From contig JAFZRU010000028.1 in assembly GCA_017619755.1 (NCBI GenBank), forward strand, positions 1 through 51,957: a stretch of 51,957 nucleotides of DNA, given 5' to 3'. The position numbers and the translations under genes are program-made. The first letter of the stretch is position 1. Each line of letters opens with the position of its first letter. This document shows, piece after piece, positions 17,061 to 24,787 of the stretch. The DNA comes from Prevotella sp. (lineage in GTDB: Bacteria > Bacteroidota > Bacteroidia > Bacteroidales > Bacteroidaceae). The notes beneath the pieces are model-generated. The model did not search any database. It was not told the DNA's origin and was given only the letters and a program-made list of their open reading frames with translations.

Positions 17061-17693
17061 ATGGACAAGCTGAAAAAAGACTTCGCACGACGGCTGTTGA
17101 GCATCAAGGCCATCAAACTGCAACCCAACGACCCCTTCACATGGGCCTCTGGATGGAAATCACCCTTCTATTGCGACAACCGAAAGACACTATCCTTCCC
17201 CGAACTGCGCAACTACGTGAAATTGGAACTGACACACGCCATCATCGAGCATTTCCCGCAGGTGGAGGCCATCGCAGGTGTGGCAACAGGAGCCATCCCC
17301 CAGGGAGCACTCGTGGCCGACGCCTTGTCGCTGCCCTTCGTCTATGTGCGCAGCAAACCCAAAGACCACGGATTGGAAAACCTCATCGAGGGTGAATTGC
17401 AACCGGGAGCCAAGGTGGTCGTCGTGGAAGACCTCATCTCCACCGGCGGCAGCAGCCTCAAAGCCGTTCAAGCCCTGCGCAACAAAGGCGCAGAGGTGGT
17501 GGGAATGGTGGCCTCCTACACCTACGGCTTCCCCGTGGCCGAGGAGGCCTTCAGCAATGCCGGCGTGACACTCGTCACCCTCACCGACTACGAACATGTG
17601 GTGGCCACGGCATTGGAGACTGGATACATCGCACAAGACGACGTGCAACTACTCAACGAGTGGCGCAAAGACCCGGCCAACTGGAAGAAATAA
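17061..17693 (+). CDS. pyrE: Orotate phosphoribosyltransferase
   Basis: A 210-residue enzyme of de novo pyrimidine synthesis, converting orotate and PRPP to OMP. Landmarks are FTWASGWKSPFYCDNRK, GVATGAIPQGALVADAL, YVRSKPKDHG and the PRPP loop VVVVEDLISTGGS (about 120-132). The length is standard. It has its own promoter although it follows comF by about 115 bp. The adjacent SRPBCC and argH genes form a familiar Bacteroidales neighbourhood. Confidence 0.95.
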   Translation: MDKLKKDFARRLLSIKAIKLQPNDPFTWASGWKSPFYCDNRKTLSFPELRNYVKLELTHAIIEHFPQVEAIAGVATGAIPQGALVADALSLPFVYVRSKPKDHGLENLIEGELQPGAKVVVVEDLISTGGSSLKAVQALRNKGAEVVGMVASYTYGFPVAEEAFSNAGVTLVTLTDYEHVVATALETGYIAQDDVQLLNEWRKDPANWKK

Positions 17694-17993
17694 AGGACGG
17701 GCAACCTTTGCAGCAACTCTTCAGCGAATATCATTAAAACATATAATTACCATATAATTAGACATTAATTGTTGCTCATAAAGATACAATAATTTTGGAG
17801 AAACTTATGATTACCTCATTTTATTAAAAATTTATGTTCAATTCGTGGAGATTCGTGTTGATGCTAACATATAATTACCAAAAATTTTACCTGAAATTTT
17901 GAGCTTCAAGGAATTAATGGACAATTCGTGGAAATTCGTGTTAAAAAATATTCGCTGAATAGTTACTCTTCGCATACACTAAACCCAAACGAC
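17694..17993. repeat. AT-rich spacer with two pairs of direct repeats
   Basis: This 300-bp gene-free stretch is far more AT-rich than its surroundings. AACATATAATTACCA occurs at 17738-17752 and 17866-17880. The sequence AATTCGTGGRRATTCGTGTT occurs at 17840-17859 and 17923-17942, itself containing ATTCGTG twice. No clear promoter for the next gene was found. Confidence 0.6.
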
Positions 17994-18410
17994 ATGGAAA
18001 CGAAATTTGAAAGCACCGTAAGGGAAATACCCTACCCACAACAAGCGGTCTATCACCGTCTGAGCGACCTATCACTGAGCGAGCAGGTTCGCGACCAACT
18101 TCCAGAGGACAAGCGTGAGGACATCATCTTCGCAGAGGACTCCATCACCATGAACGTGCCGCCGGTGGGCAACATCGCCATCGCCATTTGCGAGCGCGAG
18201 GAGCCCAAGACCATCAAGTATGAGACCGTCACCTCGCCGCTGCCCTTCAACCTGTGGGTGCAGTTGCTCCCCACCTCCGAGCGCACATGCAAGATGCGCC
18301 TCACCATCAAGGCCGACCTCAACCCCTTCGTCAAAGGGATGATAGCCAAGCCGCTGCAAGCCGGACTGGAGAAACTGGCCGACGCCATCGCAGCAGGAAC
18401 ATACGAATAA
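17994..18410 (+). CDS. SRPBCC-fold (polyketide cyclase/START-like) protein
   Basis: A 138-residue soluble protein with the SRPBCC pattern: ESTVREIPYPQQAVYHRLSDL, a central beta-sheet (SITMNVPPVGNIAIAI, TIKYETV, CKMRLTIKADL) and a long C-terminal helix (ANPFVKGM-like FVKGMIAKPLQAGLEKLADAIA). Such domains bind hydrophobic ligands; no ligand is predicted. The start at 17994 (METKFES) is chosen because an upstream in-frame ATG at 17928 would translate the AT-rich repeat DNA. argH follows 46 bp later, probably in one transcript. Confidence 0.75.
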   Translation: METKFESTVREIPYPQQAVYHRLSDLSLSEQVRDQLPEDKREDIIFAEDSITMNVPPVGNIAIAICEREEPKTIKYETVTSPLPFNLWVQLLPTSERTCKMRLTIKADLNPFVKGMIAKPLQAGLEKLADAIAAGTYE

Positions 18411-18456
18411 CACAACACGGGCGGGGCAAAGACCCCACCCCTAAAAAAACGACACC

Positions 18457-19794
18457 ATGGCAAGCAAACTATGGGAGAAAAACTATGAGGTGAACCGCGA
18501 GATAGAACGGTTCACCGTGGGTCGCGACCGAGAGATGGACCTCTTCCTCGCCCCCTACGACGTGTTGGGCTCCATGGCCCACATCACCATGCTTGAGAGC
18601 ATCGGACTGCTCACCTCCGACGAGCTGAAACTGCTGCTGCGCGAACTGAAAGACATCCACGCGCTATGCGAGCGCGGCGAATTTGTCATTGAGGAAGGCG
18701 TGGAGGACGTACACTCACAAGTGGAACTGATGCTCACGCGCCGCTTGGGCGACATGGGAAAGAAAATCCACAGCGGACGCTCACGCAACGACCAAGTTCT
18801 TGTGGACCTCAAGCTCTTCACCCGCCAGCAGTTGAAGGACATTGCGGAGGAGACGAAGAGCCTCTTCGACGAACTCCTCGCAAAGAGCGAGCGATACAAG
18901 GAGGTGCTCATGCCCGGCTACACCCACTTGCAGGTGGCCATGCCCAGCAGTTTCGGACTGTGGTTTGGAGCCTACGCCGAGAGCCTGACCGACGACATGC
19001 TCTTCCTCCAGGCGGCCTACCGCATGACCAACCGCAACCCCCTTGGCAGTGCTGCCGGCTACGGCAGTTCCTTCCCCCTCGACCGCTCGATGACCACCCG
19101 TCTCTTGGGCTTCGACAGTATGGACTACAACGTGGTGTATGCACAGATGGGGCGTGGCAAGATGGAGCGCAACGTGGCATTCGCCCTTGCCACCATCGCC
19201 GGCACCCTGGCCAAGCTGGCCTTCGACGCCTGCCTCTTCAACAGCCAGAATTTCGCTTTCGTCCACCTCCCGAAGGAGTGCACCACAGGCAGCAGCATCA
19301 TGCCGCACAAGAAGAACCCCGACGTCTTCGAACTCATCCGTGCCAAGAGCAACAAACTGCAGGGACTGCCCACGCAGGTGACACTCATCATAAACAACCT
19401 GCCAAGTGGATATTTCCGCGACCTGCAAATCATCAAGGAGGTGTTCCTGCCCGCTTTCGACGAACTGAAGGACTGCCTGCGCATGACGGCCTACATCGTC
19501 AACCGCATGGAGGTGGAGGAACACATCCTCGACAACCCGCTCTACGATCCCATCTTCTCCGTGGAGGAGGTGAACCGCTTGGCGGCCGCCGGCATGCCCT
19601 TCCGCGACGCCTACAAGAAAGTGGGCATGGACATCGAGGAGGGTCGATTCCACGCCGACAAGCACATCCACCACACCCACGAGGGGAGCATCGGCAACCT
19701 ATGCAACGACCACATAGCGGAACTGATGAACTCGACATTCGAAGGTTTCCATTTCGAACGAATGACCGAGGCGGAGAGGGCCTTGCTGGCATGA
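18457..19794 (+). CDS. argH: Argininosuccinate lyase
   Basis: A 445-residue enzyme of the fumarase/aspartase superfamily that cleaves argininosuccinate to arginine and fumarate. It has SRNDQVLVDLKL, TSLQ-region equivalent GYTHLQVAMPSSFG and the signature GSSIMPHKKNPDV with the catalytic Ser near residue 279. The length is slightly short but complete. The stop overlaps the next start (ATGA), so the downstream lipoprotein is translationally coupled. No other arginine genes are in view. Confidence 0.95.
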   Translation: MASKLWEKNYEVNREIERFTVGRDREMDLFLAPYDVLGSMAHITMLESIGLLTSDELKLLLRELKDIHALCERGEFVIEEGVEDVHSQVELMLTRRLGDMGKKIHSGRSRNDQVLVDLKLFTRQQLKDIAEETKSLFDELLAKSERYKEVLMPGYTHLQVAMPSSFGLWFGAYAESLTDDMLFLQAAYRMTNRNPLGSAAGYGSSFPLDRSMTTRLLGFDSMDYNVVYAQMGRGKMERNVAFALATIAGTLAKLAFDACLFNSQNFAFVHLPKECTTGSSIMPHKKNPDVFELIRAKSNKLQGLPTQVTLIINNLPSGYFRDLQIIKEVFLPAFDELKDCLRMTAYIVNRMEVEEHILDNPLYDPIFSVEEVNRLAAAGMPFRDAYKKVGMDIEEGRFHADKHIHHTHEGSIGNLCNDHIAELMNSTFEGFHFERMTEAERALLA

Positions 19795-20369
19795 GACGCA
19801 TCCTTCATACCCGAGTGCTCGCCATCACCCTCGCCCTGTTCGCCGCCGCCTCCTGTGGCGACTCGGAACACGAGTTCACCACTGGCGCCTGCTATTTCGT
19901 CTTCGACAACAGCGTCCACCAGGACCCCACCCTGGCCAGTGCGATGAACCCGATGGCCCCCGGCATCTTCTGCCAGATAACCACCGCCATGCGCAACGGC
20001 GCCACCTGGTTTGACTTCACCAACAACGGCGGGGCGAGCAGCAGCAGCATCCAAAACGCGGTGGACACGCGACGAACGCTCATCTTAGGCCATAACAACG
20101 GCATCATCGTGGGGTATGGAGCGCTCTCCCAACCCGCCGTCCTCTATGCTTTCGACAGGGAATGCCCCAACTGCTTCGACCCGGCGTCCATCCCCTTGCG
20201 CAGCAAACCGCTCTCCATGAGCAGCAGCGGCATCGCCACCTGCAACGTCTGCAAGCGACAGTACGACCTCAACAACAACGGCTTTATCAGCGCCGGAGAA
20301 GAGGGAAAACGCCTCACAAGATACCGCGCCACCACCACCGGCCCCTACGGCGTCTTGTCGGTGAATTGA
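19791..20369 (+). CDS. Small lipoprotein with two CxxC motifs
   Basis: A 192-residue protein with a lipoprotein signal (ALFAAASC, lipobox Cys about residue 20). The body contains ACYFVFDNS and GHNNGIIVGYGALSQPAVLYAFDR. It also has two CxxC pairs (ECPNCFDP and CNVCKRQYDLNNNGF) that could form a zinc-ribbon or rubredoxin-like site. The second is followed by a short DLNNNGFISAGEEG loop resembling a single EF-hand. I do not recognise the family. The start at 19791 overlaps the argH stop (ATGA); reading further upstream in this frame would only be antisense-like extension across argH. A strong terminator begins at its stop codon. Confidence 0.75.
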   Translation: MRRILHTRVLAITLALFAAASCGDSEHEFTTGACYFVFDNSVHQDPTLASAMNPMAPGIFCQITTAMRNGATWFDFTNNGGASSSSIQNAVDTRRTLILGHNNGIIVGYGALSQPAVLYAFDRECPNCFDPASIPLRSKPLSMSSSGIATCNVCKRQYDLNNNGFISAGEEGKRLTRYRATTTGPYGVLSVN

Positions 20370-20404
20370 AAAATCGCCCCACCAATTTGGCGGGGCGATT
20401 TTTT
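20369..20404 (+). terminator. Intrinsic terminator after the argH operon
   Basis: The hairpin AAAATCGCCCC...GGGGCGATTTT with one internal mismatch runs into a T-tract at 20399-20404, immediately after the lipoprotein stop. Confidence 0.9.
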
Positions 20405-20457
20405 GTAAGGACTTTAAAGACTTTAAGGACTTTAAGGACACTAAAGACTTTAAGGTC
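20405..20457. repeat. 9-bp tandem repeat (GACTTTAAG-like)
   Basis: About five imperfect copies of a 9-bp unit (GACTTTAAG, GACACTAAA variants). The array ends at the stop codon of the minus-strand nucleoside kinase. Similar arrays occur at 26701-26753 and 31424-31450. Confidence 0.85.
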
Positions 20458-22117
20458 AATATTCGAAGGCGCTGCCGCCGAGGAATTCCCTGAGCAGAGA
20501 GGTGTGGGGAAGGTCTTCCTCGGAGATGTCGTTGAAATATCTCAGGAACTTGCAGAGGCGGTAAGCCTCGGAATACTCGTCCACGTTTTGTGGCACGCGC
20601 TCCAACAGCTTGAGGGCCTGCTGCTTGATGACTGCCAGTTCGTAAATCATGGCGGTGTTGAACATCTCGTCGGCATTCTCCTGGTAGGGGAAGATCCACT
20701 TCTGTTCTCCGGCCCTGACCGACGGCCATCGCCTGATGGTCTCCCTGGCGGTCACACCCCGGTATTTGTCATCCCTGATGATGCGGCGCAGCAATCGGTT
20801 GTCAGTGGTAGGAATGTAGTTGTGGCTGTCGAGGAGGATGGTGGTGAGTGCGGAGGCATAAACGCGGAACTTCTGCTCCTCCGCCACTTGTGCGGTGAGT
20901 TCAGGATTCAGGGCGTGTATTCCCTCGATGACGAGGATGTTGTTGGGCCCCATTTTCAACCGCTTTCCGCTCAGCTCGCTTTTCCCCTTTTGGAAATTAT
21001 ACTTGGGCAGTTCCACCTCCTCACCTCTGAGCAGGGCGTTGAGATGCTCGTTGAGCAGTGGGATGTTGAGGGCGTAGATGCTTTCGAAGTCGTAGTCTCC
21101 CTTCTCATCTCGCGGTGTTTTCTCCCTGTCCACGAAATAGTCGTCGATGGAGATGGGCAAGGGTTTAAGGCCGTTGCACACCAGTTGTATGGAGAGGCGC
21201 ATGCATGTGGTGGTTTTTCCACTGGACGAAGGCCCTGCGATGAGCACCATCTTCACCCCCTCGCGGTTGGCAATCTCTTCAGCGATGTGTGCGATTTTCT
21301 TTTCCTGAAGGGCTTCGGAGACATTGACGAGCAGTCTTGTTCCGTGTTTCGCCACAATCTCGTTGAAATCGCCCACGGTACTGATGCCGAGGATGTTTTG
21401 CCAGCGATGGTGCTCTTGGAAGATACCAAACATCTTGTCCTGCTTGATCATCTCTCCCAAGATGGAAGGATCTGTGAGAGAAGGAATACGGAGCAGCATA
21501 CCGTCGTAATATGGCTCCAGTCCGAAGAGATGCACCATGCCGGTACTCGGCAACAAGGCACCATAGTAATAGTCGGCATATCCGTCGAGGGTGTAATAAA
21601 CAGTGTAAATGTCGCCAGTGGAAAGGAGCAGCTTCACCTTCGAACTGGTGCCCTTTTGCTCAAACACCTTGACAGCCTCCTCCGTGGTGCACTCGCGACG
21701 CCGGATGGGCAGGTCGGCAGCGATGATTTCCTCCATGCGGCGCCTGATGTTCTCCACGTCGGTGCGTGTCACCGCCCTTCCTATGCTCATGTCGCAAAAA
21801 TACCCGTTGGACACGGGAATGTCAATCACCACGCTGCCCTTCGGGAAGAGGTCGTGCACGGCCTTGCAGAGGATGAAGAAGAGCGTTCGCGTGTAGGTGC
21901 GGCTGCCGGAGCTGGTGTACAAGTCGAGGAACTCCACGTCGGCGTTGCGATAAAGACGCAACCCCAATCCCACCACCTTGTTGTTGACTTTAGCCACGAT
22001 GGGTCCAAAGGGCATTTGCAGCCCCGCGAGCGAAAAAATTTCAGAAAGTGAACTCCCAATGGGGATTTCCAAGTTTTTTTTGTTATTTTTGCAACGAATT
22101 TTAAGAATTTCTCTCAT
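20456..22117 (-). CDS. TGS-domain-linked nucleoside (uridine-type) kinase
   Basis: A 553-residue protein. The N-terminal ~60 residues resemble a TGS domain. A ThrRS second-additional-domain-like region follows, here lacking the usual HxxxH zinc pair as far as I can see. The C-terminal half is a phosphoribulokinase/uridine-kinase domain with P-loop GPSSSGKTTT (about 294-303), SIDDYFVDRE and VIEGIHALNP. It probably phosphorylates uridine/cytidine with ATP. This ThrRS-like/Udk fusion is a recognised Bacteroidetes and Clostridia type. It runs divergent from the second Na/Pi cotransporter, and its 3' end abuts the 9-bp repeats. Confidence 0.85.
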   Translation of the reverse strand: MREILKIRCKNNKKNLEIPIGSSLSEIFSLAGLQMPFGPIVAKVNNKVVGLGLRLYRNADVEFLDLYTSSGSRTYTRTLFFILCKAVHDLFPKGSVVIDIPVSNGYFCDMSIGRAVTRTDVENIRRRMEEIIAADLPIRRRECTTEEAVKVFEQKGTSSKVKLLLSTGDIYTVYYTLDGYADYYYGALLPSTGMVHLFGLEPYYDGMLLRIPSLTDPSILGEMIKQDKMFGIFQEHHRWQNILGISTVGDFNEIVAKHGTRLLVNVSEALQEKKIAHIAEEIANREGVKMVLIAGPSSSGKTTTCMRLSIQLVCNGLKPLPISIDDYFVDREKTPRDEKGDYDFESIYALNIPLLNEHLNALLRGEEVELPKYNFQKGKSELSGKRLKMGPNNILVIEGIHALNPELTAQVAEEQKFRVYASALTTILLDSHNYIPTTDNRLLRRIIRDDKYRGVTARETIRRWPSVRAGEQKWIFPYQENADEMFNTAMIYELAVIKQQALKLLERVPQNVDEYSEAYRLCKFLRYFNDISEEDLPHTSLLREFLGGSAFEY

Positions 22118-22204
22118 AGTATGATGCGTTTTTGATTTTCAGAGCGTAAAATTAGCAATAAAAGCCGAAAAAAGGTAATCTTTCACTAAATTTTTGAAAA
22201 AAAG

Positions 22205-23923
22205 ATGTCAATCTGGATTATTTTCAAGCTTCTTGGCTCCCTGGCCCTCCTCATGTTCGGTATGAAATCCATGAGTGAAAGCCTTCAGAAGATGGCAGGA
22301 CCCCAGTTGCGCCACGTCTTAGGTGCGATGACCACCAACCGTTTCACAGGGGCCCTCACCGGCATGTTCGTCACCGCCGCCGTGCAAAGCTCCACGGCCA
22401 CGACGCTCATGACCGTGTCGTTTGTCAACGCTGGCCTGCTCACCCTCGTACAGGCCATCAGCGTCATCATGGGCGCACACATCGGCACCACCGTCACAGC
22501 GTGGATCATGAGTTTGGGCTTCTCCTTCGAAATCACCGACTTCGTCTATCCGGCATTCTTCATAGGCATCATCCTCATCTACATGAAGAAGCGGCGCATC
22601 CTGGGCGACTTCCTCTTCGGCGTGGCATTCCTCTTCCTCGGCCTTGGCACACTCAAGGCCACAGGTTTCGCATTGGTGGAGAACGAGGAGACCAAAATGA
22701 TGATCAGCGATTTCTTTGCCAAATTCAACGAGCCCAATTTCTGGAACTCACTCCTCTTCCTCGTCATGGGCACCGTGCTCACACTTTGCGTGCAGTCTTC
22801 GGCAGCCATCATGGCCATCACGATGATTCTCTGCTCCACCGGCGTGTTGCACATCGACCAAGGCATCATGCTCGTCTTGGGAGAGAACATCGGCACCACC
22901 ATCACAGCCAACATCGTGGCGATGACAGCCAACACGCAAGCCCGCCGGGCTGCCTTGGCCCACTTCACCATCAACGTCATCGGCGTCACATGGGCACTCA
23001 TCCTCCTTCAACCCTTCGTTAACATCGTGTGCTCCTTCGTGGGCTTCGACCGCTCCATCACCCCAAGCGATCCGGGCTACGCCGCCAACTTGGCGAAAAT
23101 CAGCGTCGTGCTCGCCGCCTTCCACTCCTCTTTCAACGTCACCAACACGCTCCTTCAGATATGGTTCATCCCCTACATCGAGCGCTTCGTGTGCTGGGTC
23201 ATCAAACCCAAGACGGTGGTGGAAGACGAGGATTTCCGACTGCATTTCATTACTTCCGGCATCATGAAAACCCCCGAGCTATCCGTGCTTGAGGCCCAGA
23301 AGGAAATCGAGTCCTTCGCCGAGCGCATGCAGCGCATGTTTGGCATGGTGCGCGAACTACTCACGGAGAAGGACGAGAAGAAATTCAACACCACCTTCAA
23401 CCGCATCGAGAAATACGAGGGCATTTCCGACAACATGGAGATAGAGATAGCCAAGTACCTCGACCAAGTGTCAGACGCCCACCTGAGCGACGACACGAAG
23501 GCGAAGATTCGCGCCATGCTCAGGGAAATCTCGGAGTTGGAAAGCATCGGCGACTCATGCTACAACATGGCTCGCACCATCAACCGCAAGGTGCAGGGCA
23601 AGCAGGACCATTTCACCGACAGGCAATACGAGCACCTGCACCAGATGATGGAGCTGACCAACAACAGCCTCACCCAGATGAACATCCTCATGGCGGGGCG
23701 GAAGATGTCGTTCGACGTCAACCGCTCGTTTAACATCGAAAACGAAATCAACAACTACCGCAACCAACTGAAGACGCAGAACATCATCGACATCAACAAC
23801 CACGAGTACACCTACGCCGTAGGAACCATCTACATGGACCTCATAGCGGAATGTGAAAAGCTGGGCGACTACGTGGTGAACGTGGTGGAGGCCCGCATGG
23901 GCATGCGCCAGAAAGAAGCGTGA
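22205..23923 (+). CDS. Na/Pi cotransporter family protein with PhoU-like domain (second copy)
   Basis: A 572-residue paralogue of the protein at 1975-3699. It has the same QSSTATT (about 62-68) and QSSAAIM signatures, GAHIGTT and GENIGTT motifs, and a C-terminal PhoU-like region (about 365-565) with EISELESIGDSCYNMARTIN. It is predicted to be an inner-membrane phosphate importer. It starts 87 bp from the divergent nucleoside kinase and ends 3 bp from the convergent sirtuin stop, so transcripts from both sides must overlap there. Confidence 0.9.
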   Translation: MSIWIIFKLLGSLALLMFGMKSMSESLQKMAGPQLRHVLGAMTTNRFTGALTGMFVTAAVQSSTATTLMTVSFVNAGLLTLVQAISVIMGAHIGTTVTAWIMSLGFSFEITDFVYPAFFIGIILIYMKKRRILGDFLFGVAFLFLGLGTLKATGFALVENEETKMMISDFFAKFNEPNFWNSLLFLVMGTVLTLCVQSSAAIMAITMILCSTGVLHIDQGIMLVLGENIGTTITANIVAMTANTQARRAALAHFTINVIGVTWALILLQPFVNIVCSFVGFDRSITPSDPGYAANLAKISVVLAAFHSSFNVTNTLLQIWFIPYIERFVCWVIKPKTVVEDEDFRLHFITSGIMKTPELSVLEAQKEIESFAERMQRMFGMVRELLTEKDEKKFNTTFNRIEKYEGISDNMEIEIAKYLDQVSDAHLSDDTKAKIRAMLREISELESIGDSCYNMARTINRKVQGKQDHFTDRQYEHLHQMMELTNNSLTQMNILMAGRKMSFDVNRSFNIENEINNYRNQLKTQNIIDINNHEYTYAVGTIYMDLIAECEKLGDYVVNVVEARMGMRQKEA

Positions 23924-23926
23924 ACC

Positions 23927-24625
23927 TTACGGCACCAACTTGGCGAACAGCTTTCGCATACCCTCCGAAGCACCCATCTTCAGATGCTCGAATCCCTCGG
24001 TGGCTCCCACTCTCACGTCACCCGGGTCGATGAGGTAGATGGGGGCTTTTCGCGGTACGTAGTGCAACAGTCCAGCGGCGGGATAGACCACCAACGACGT
24101 GCCTATGATGATGAAGATGTCGGCCTTGGTGCATGCGTCGGCTGCCACCTCGATCATGGGGACGGCCTCCTGGAAGAAAACGATGTGCGGACGCAGCAGG
24201 GAGCCGTCGCCCGCCTTCGTCCCCGGCGTCACCTCAGGGTTCTCCGGCGTGAGTTCCTGGATGTAACGCGGGTCGTAGGGGTCGATGCTGGAGCACACCT
24301 TCATCAACTCGCCATGCAAGTGGATGACGTGTGTGCTGCCGGCTGCCTCGTGGAGGTTGTCCACGTTCTGCGTCACCACCGTCACGTCATAATACTTCTC
24401 CAAAGCGGCCACGAGGCGGTGACCCTCGTTGGGCTGCGTGTCAAGGCACTTGCGACGGAGCATGTTGTAAAACTCCGTCACTAAAGTGGGGTTGCGAAGC
24501 CAGCCGTCGTGAGTGGCCACTTGCTGAACAGGATAATTCTCCCACAAACCATCCGCGTCGCGGAAGGTCTTCAAACCACTCTCCACCGACATGCCGGCAC
24601 CTGTAAGAACAACAATTTTTTTCAT
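23927..24625 (-). CDS. cobB: NAD-dependent protein deacylase (sirtuin)
   Basis: A 232-residue Sir2-family enzyme. GAGMSVESGLKTFRD (from residue 9) binds NAD, TQNVDNLHEAAGS carries the N-x-D motif, and HLHGEL contains the catalytic His. The four zinc-binding cysteines of many sirtuins are absent, consistent with a bacterial class III-like protein that may prefer succinyl or other acyl groups. Start 24625 (MKKIVVLTGAG) is chosen over the upstream in-frame start at 24679 because it gives the normal N-terminus. The promoter overlaps the terminator of the upstream esterase gene. Confidence 0.88.
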   Translation of the reverse strand: MKKIVVLTGAGMSVESGLKTFRDADGLWENYPVQQVATHDGWLRNPTLVTEFYNMLRRKCLDTQPNEGHRLVAALEKYYDVTVVTQNVDNLHEAAGSTHVIHLHGELMKVCSSIDPYDPRYIQELTPENPEVTPGTKAGDGSLLRPHIVFFQEAVPMIEVAADACTKADIFIIIGTSLVVYPAAGLLHYVPRKAPIYLIDPGDVRVGATEGFEHLKMGASEGMRKLFAKLVP

Positions 24626-24707
24626 AATTATAATGGTTTTAAAGGTTTTCGACAAGGCATGTTTCCCACAAGGATGCATTCATCCATGGTCCGACTAATT
24701 GGTCTTG

Positions 24708-24738
24708 CAAAGATAGTGCAAATAAAAAACACTTCAAA
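24708..24738 (-). promoter_or_regulatory. Promoter of cobB
   Basis: The minus strand reads TTTG (24738-24735), 19 bp, TATCTTTG (24715-24708), giving a leader of about 80 nt. The -33 box lies inside the left arm of the terminator hairpin at 24729-24765. Confidence 0.7.
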
Positions 24739-24765
24739 ATAAAAGCTGTATTTATTTTGAAGTGT
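24729..24765 (-). terminator. Intrinsic terminator of the esterase gene
   Basis: A perfect 15-bp stem (ACACTTCAAAATAAA with its complement) closes a 7-nt loop. Read leftward it is followed by GTTTTTTATTTG. It begins 22 bp after the esterase stop. Confidence 0.85.
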
Positions 24766-24787
24766 ATGACCAAAATAATTCTTGGAG

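Noticed and set aside
18960-19790. N-terminal extension of the CxxC lipoprotein through argH
   Set aside because: The extension is out of frame with the real lyase. The ATG at 19791 gives a proper lipoprotein signal and overlaps the argH stop.
20162-22051. 629-codon plus-strand frame over the nucleoside kinase
   Set aside because: It is antisense to a clear kinase with P-loop, starts inside the lipoprotein gene and runs through the 9-bp repeats; a shadow frame.
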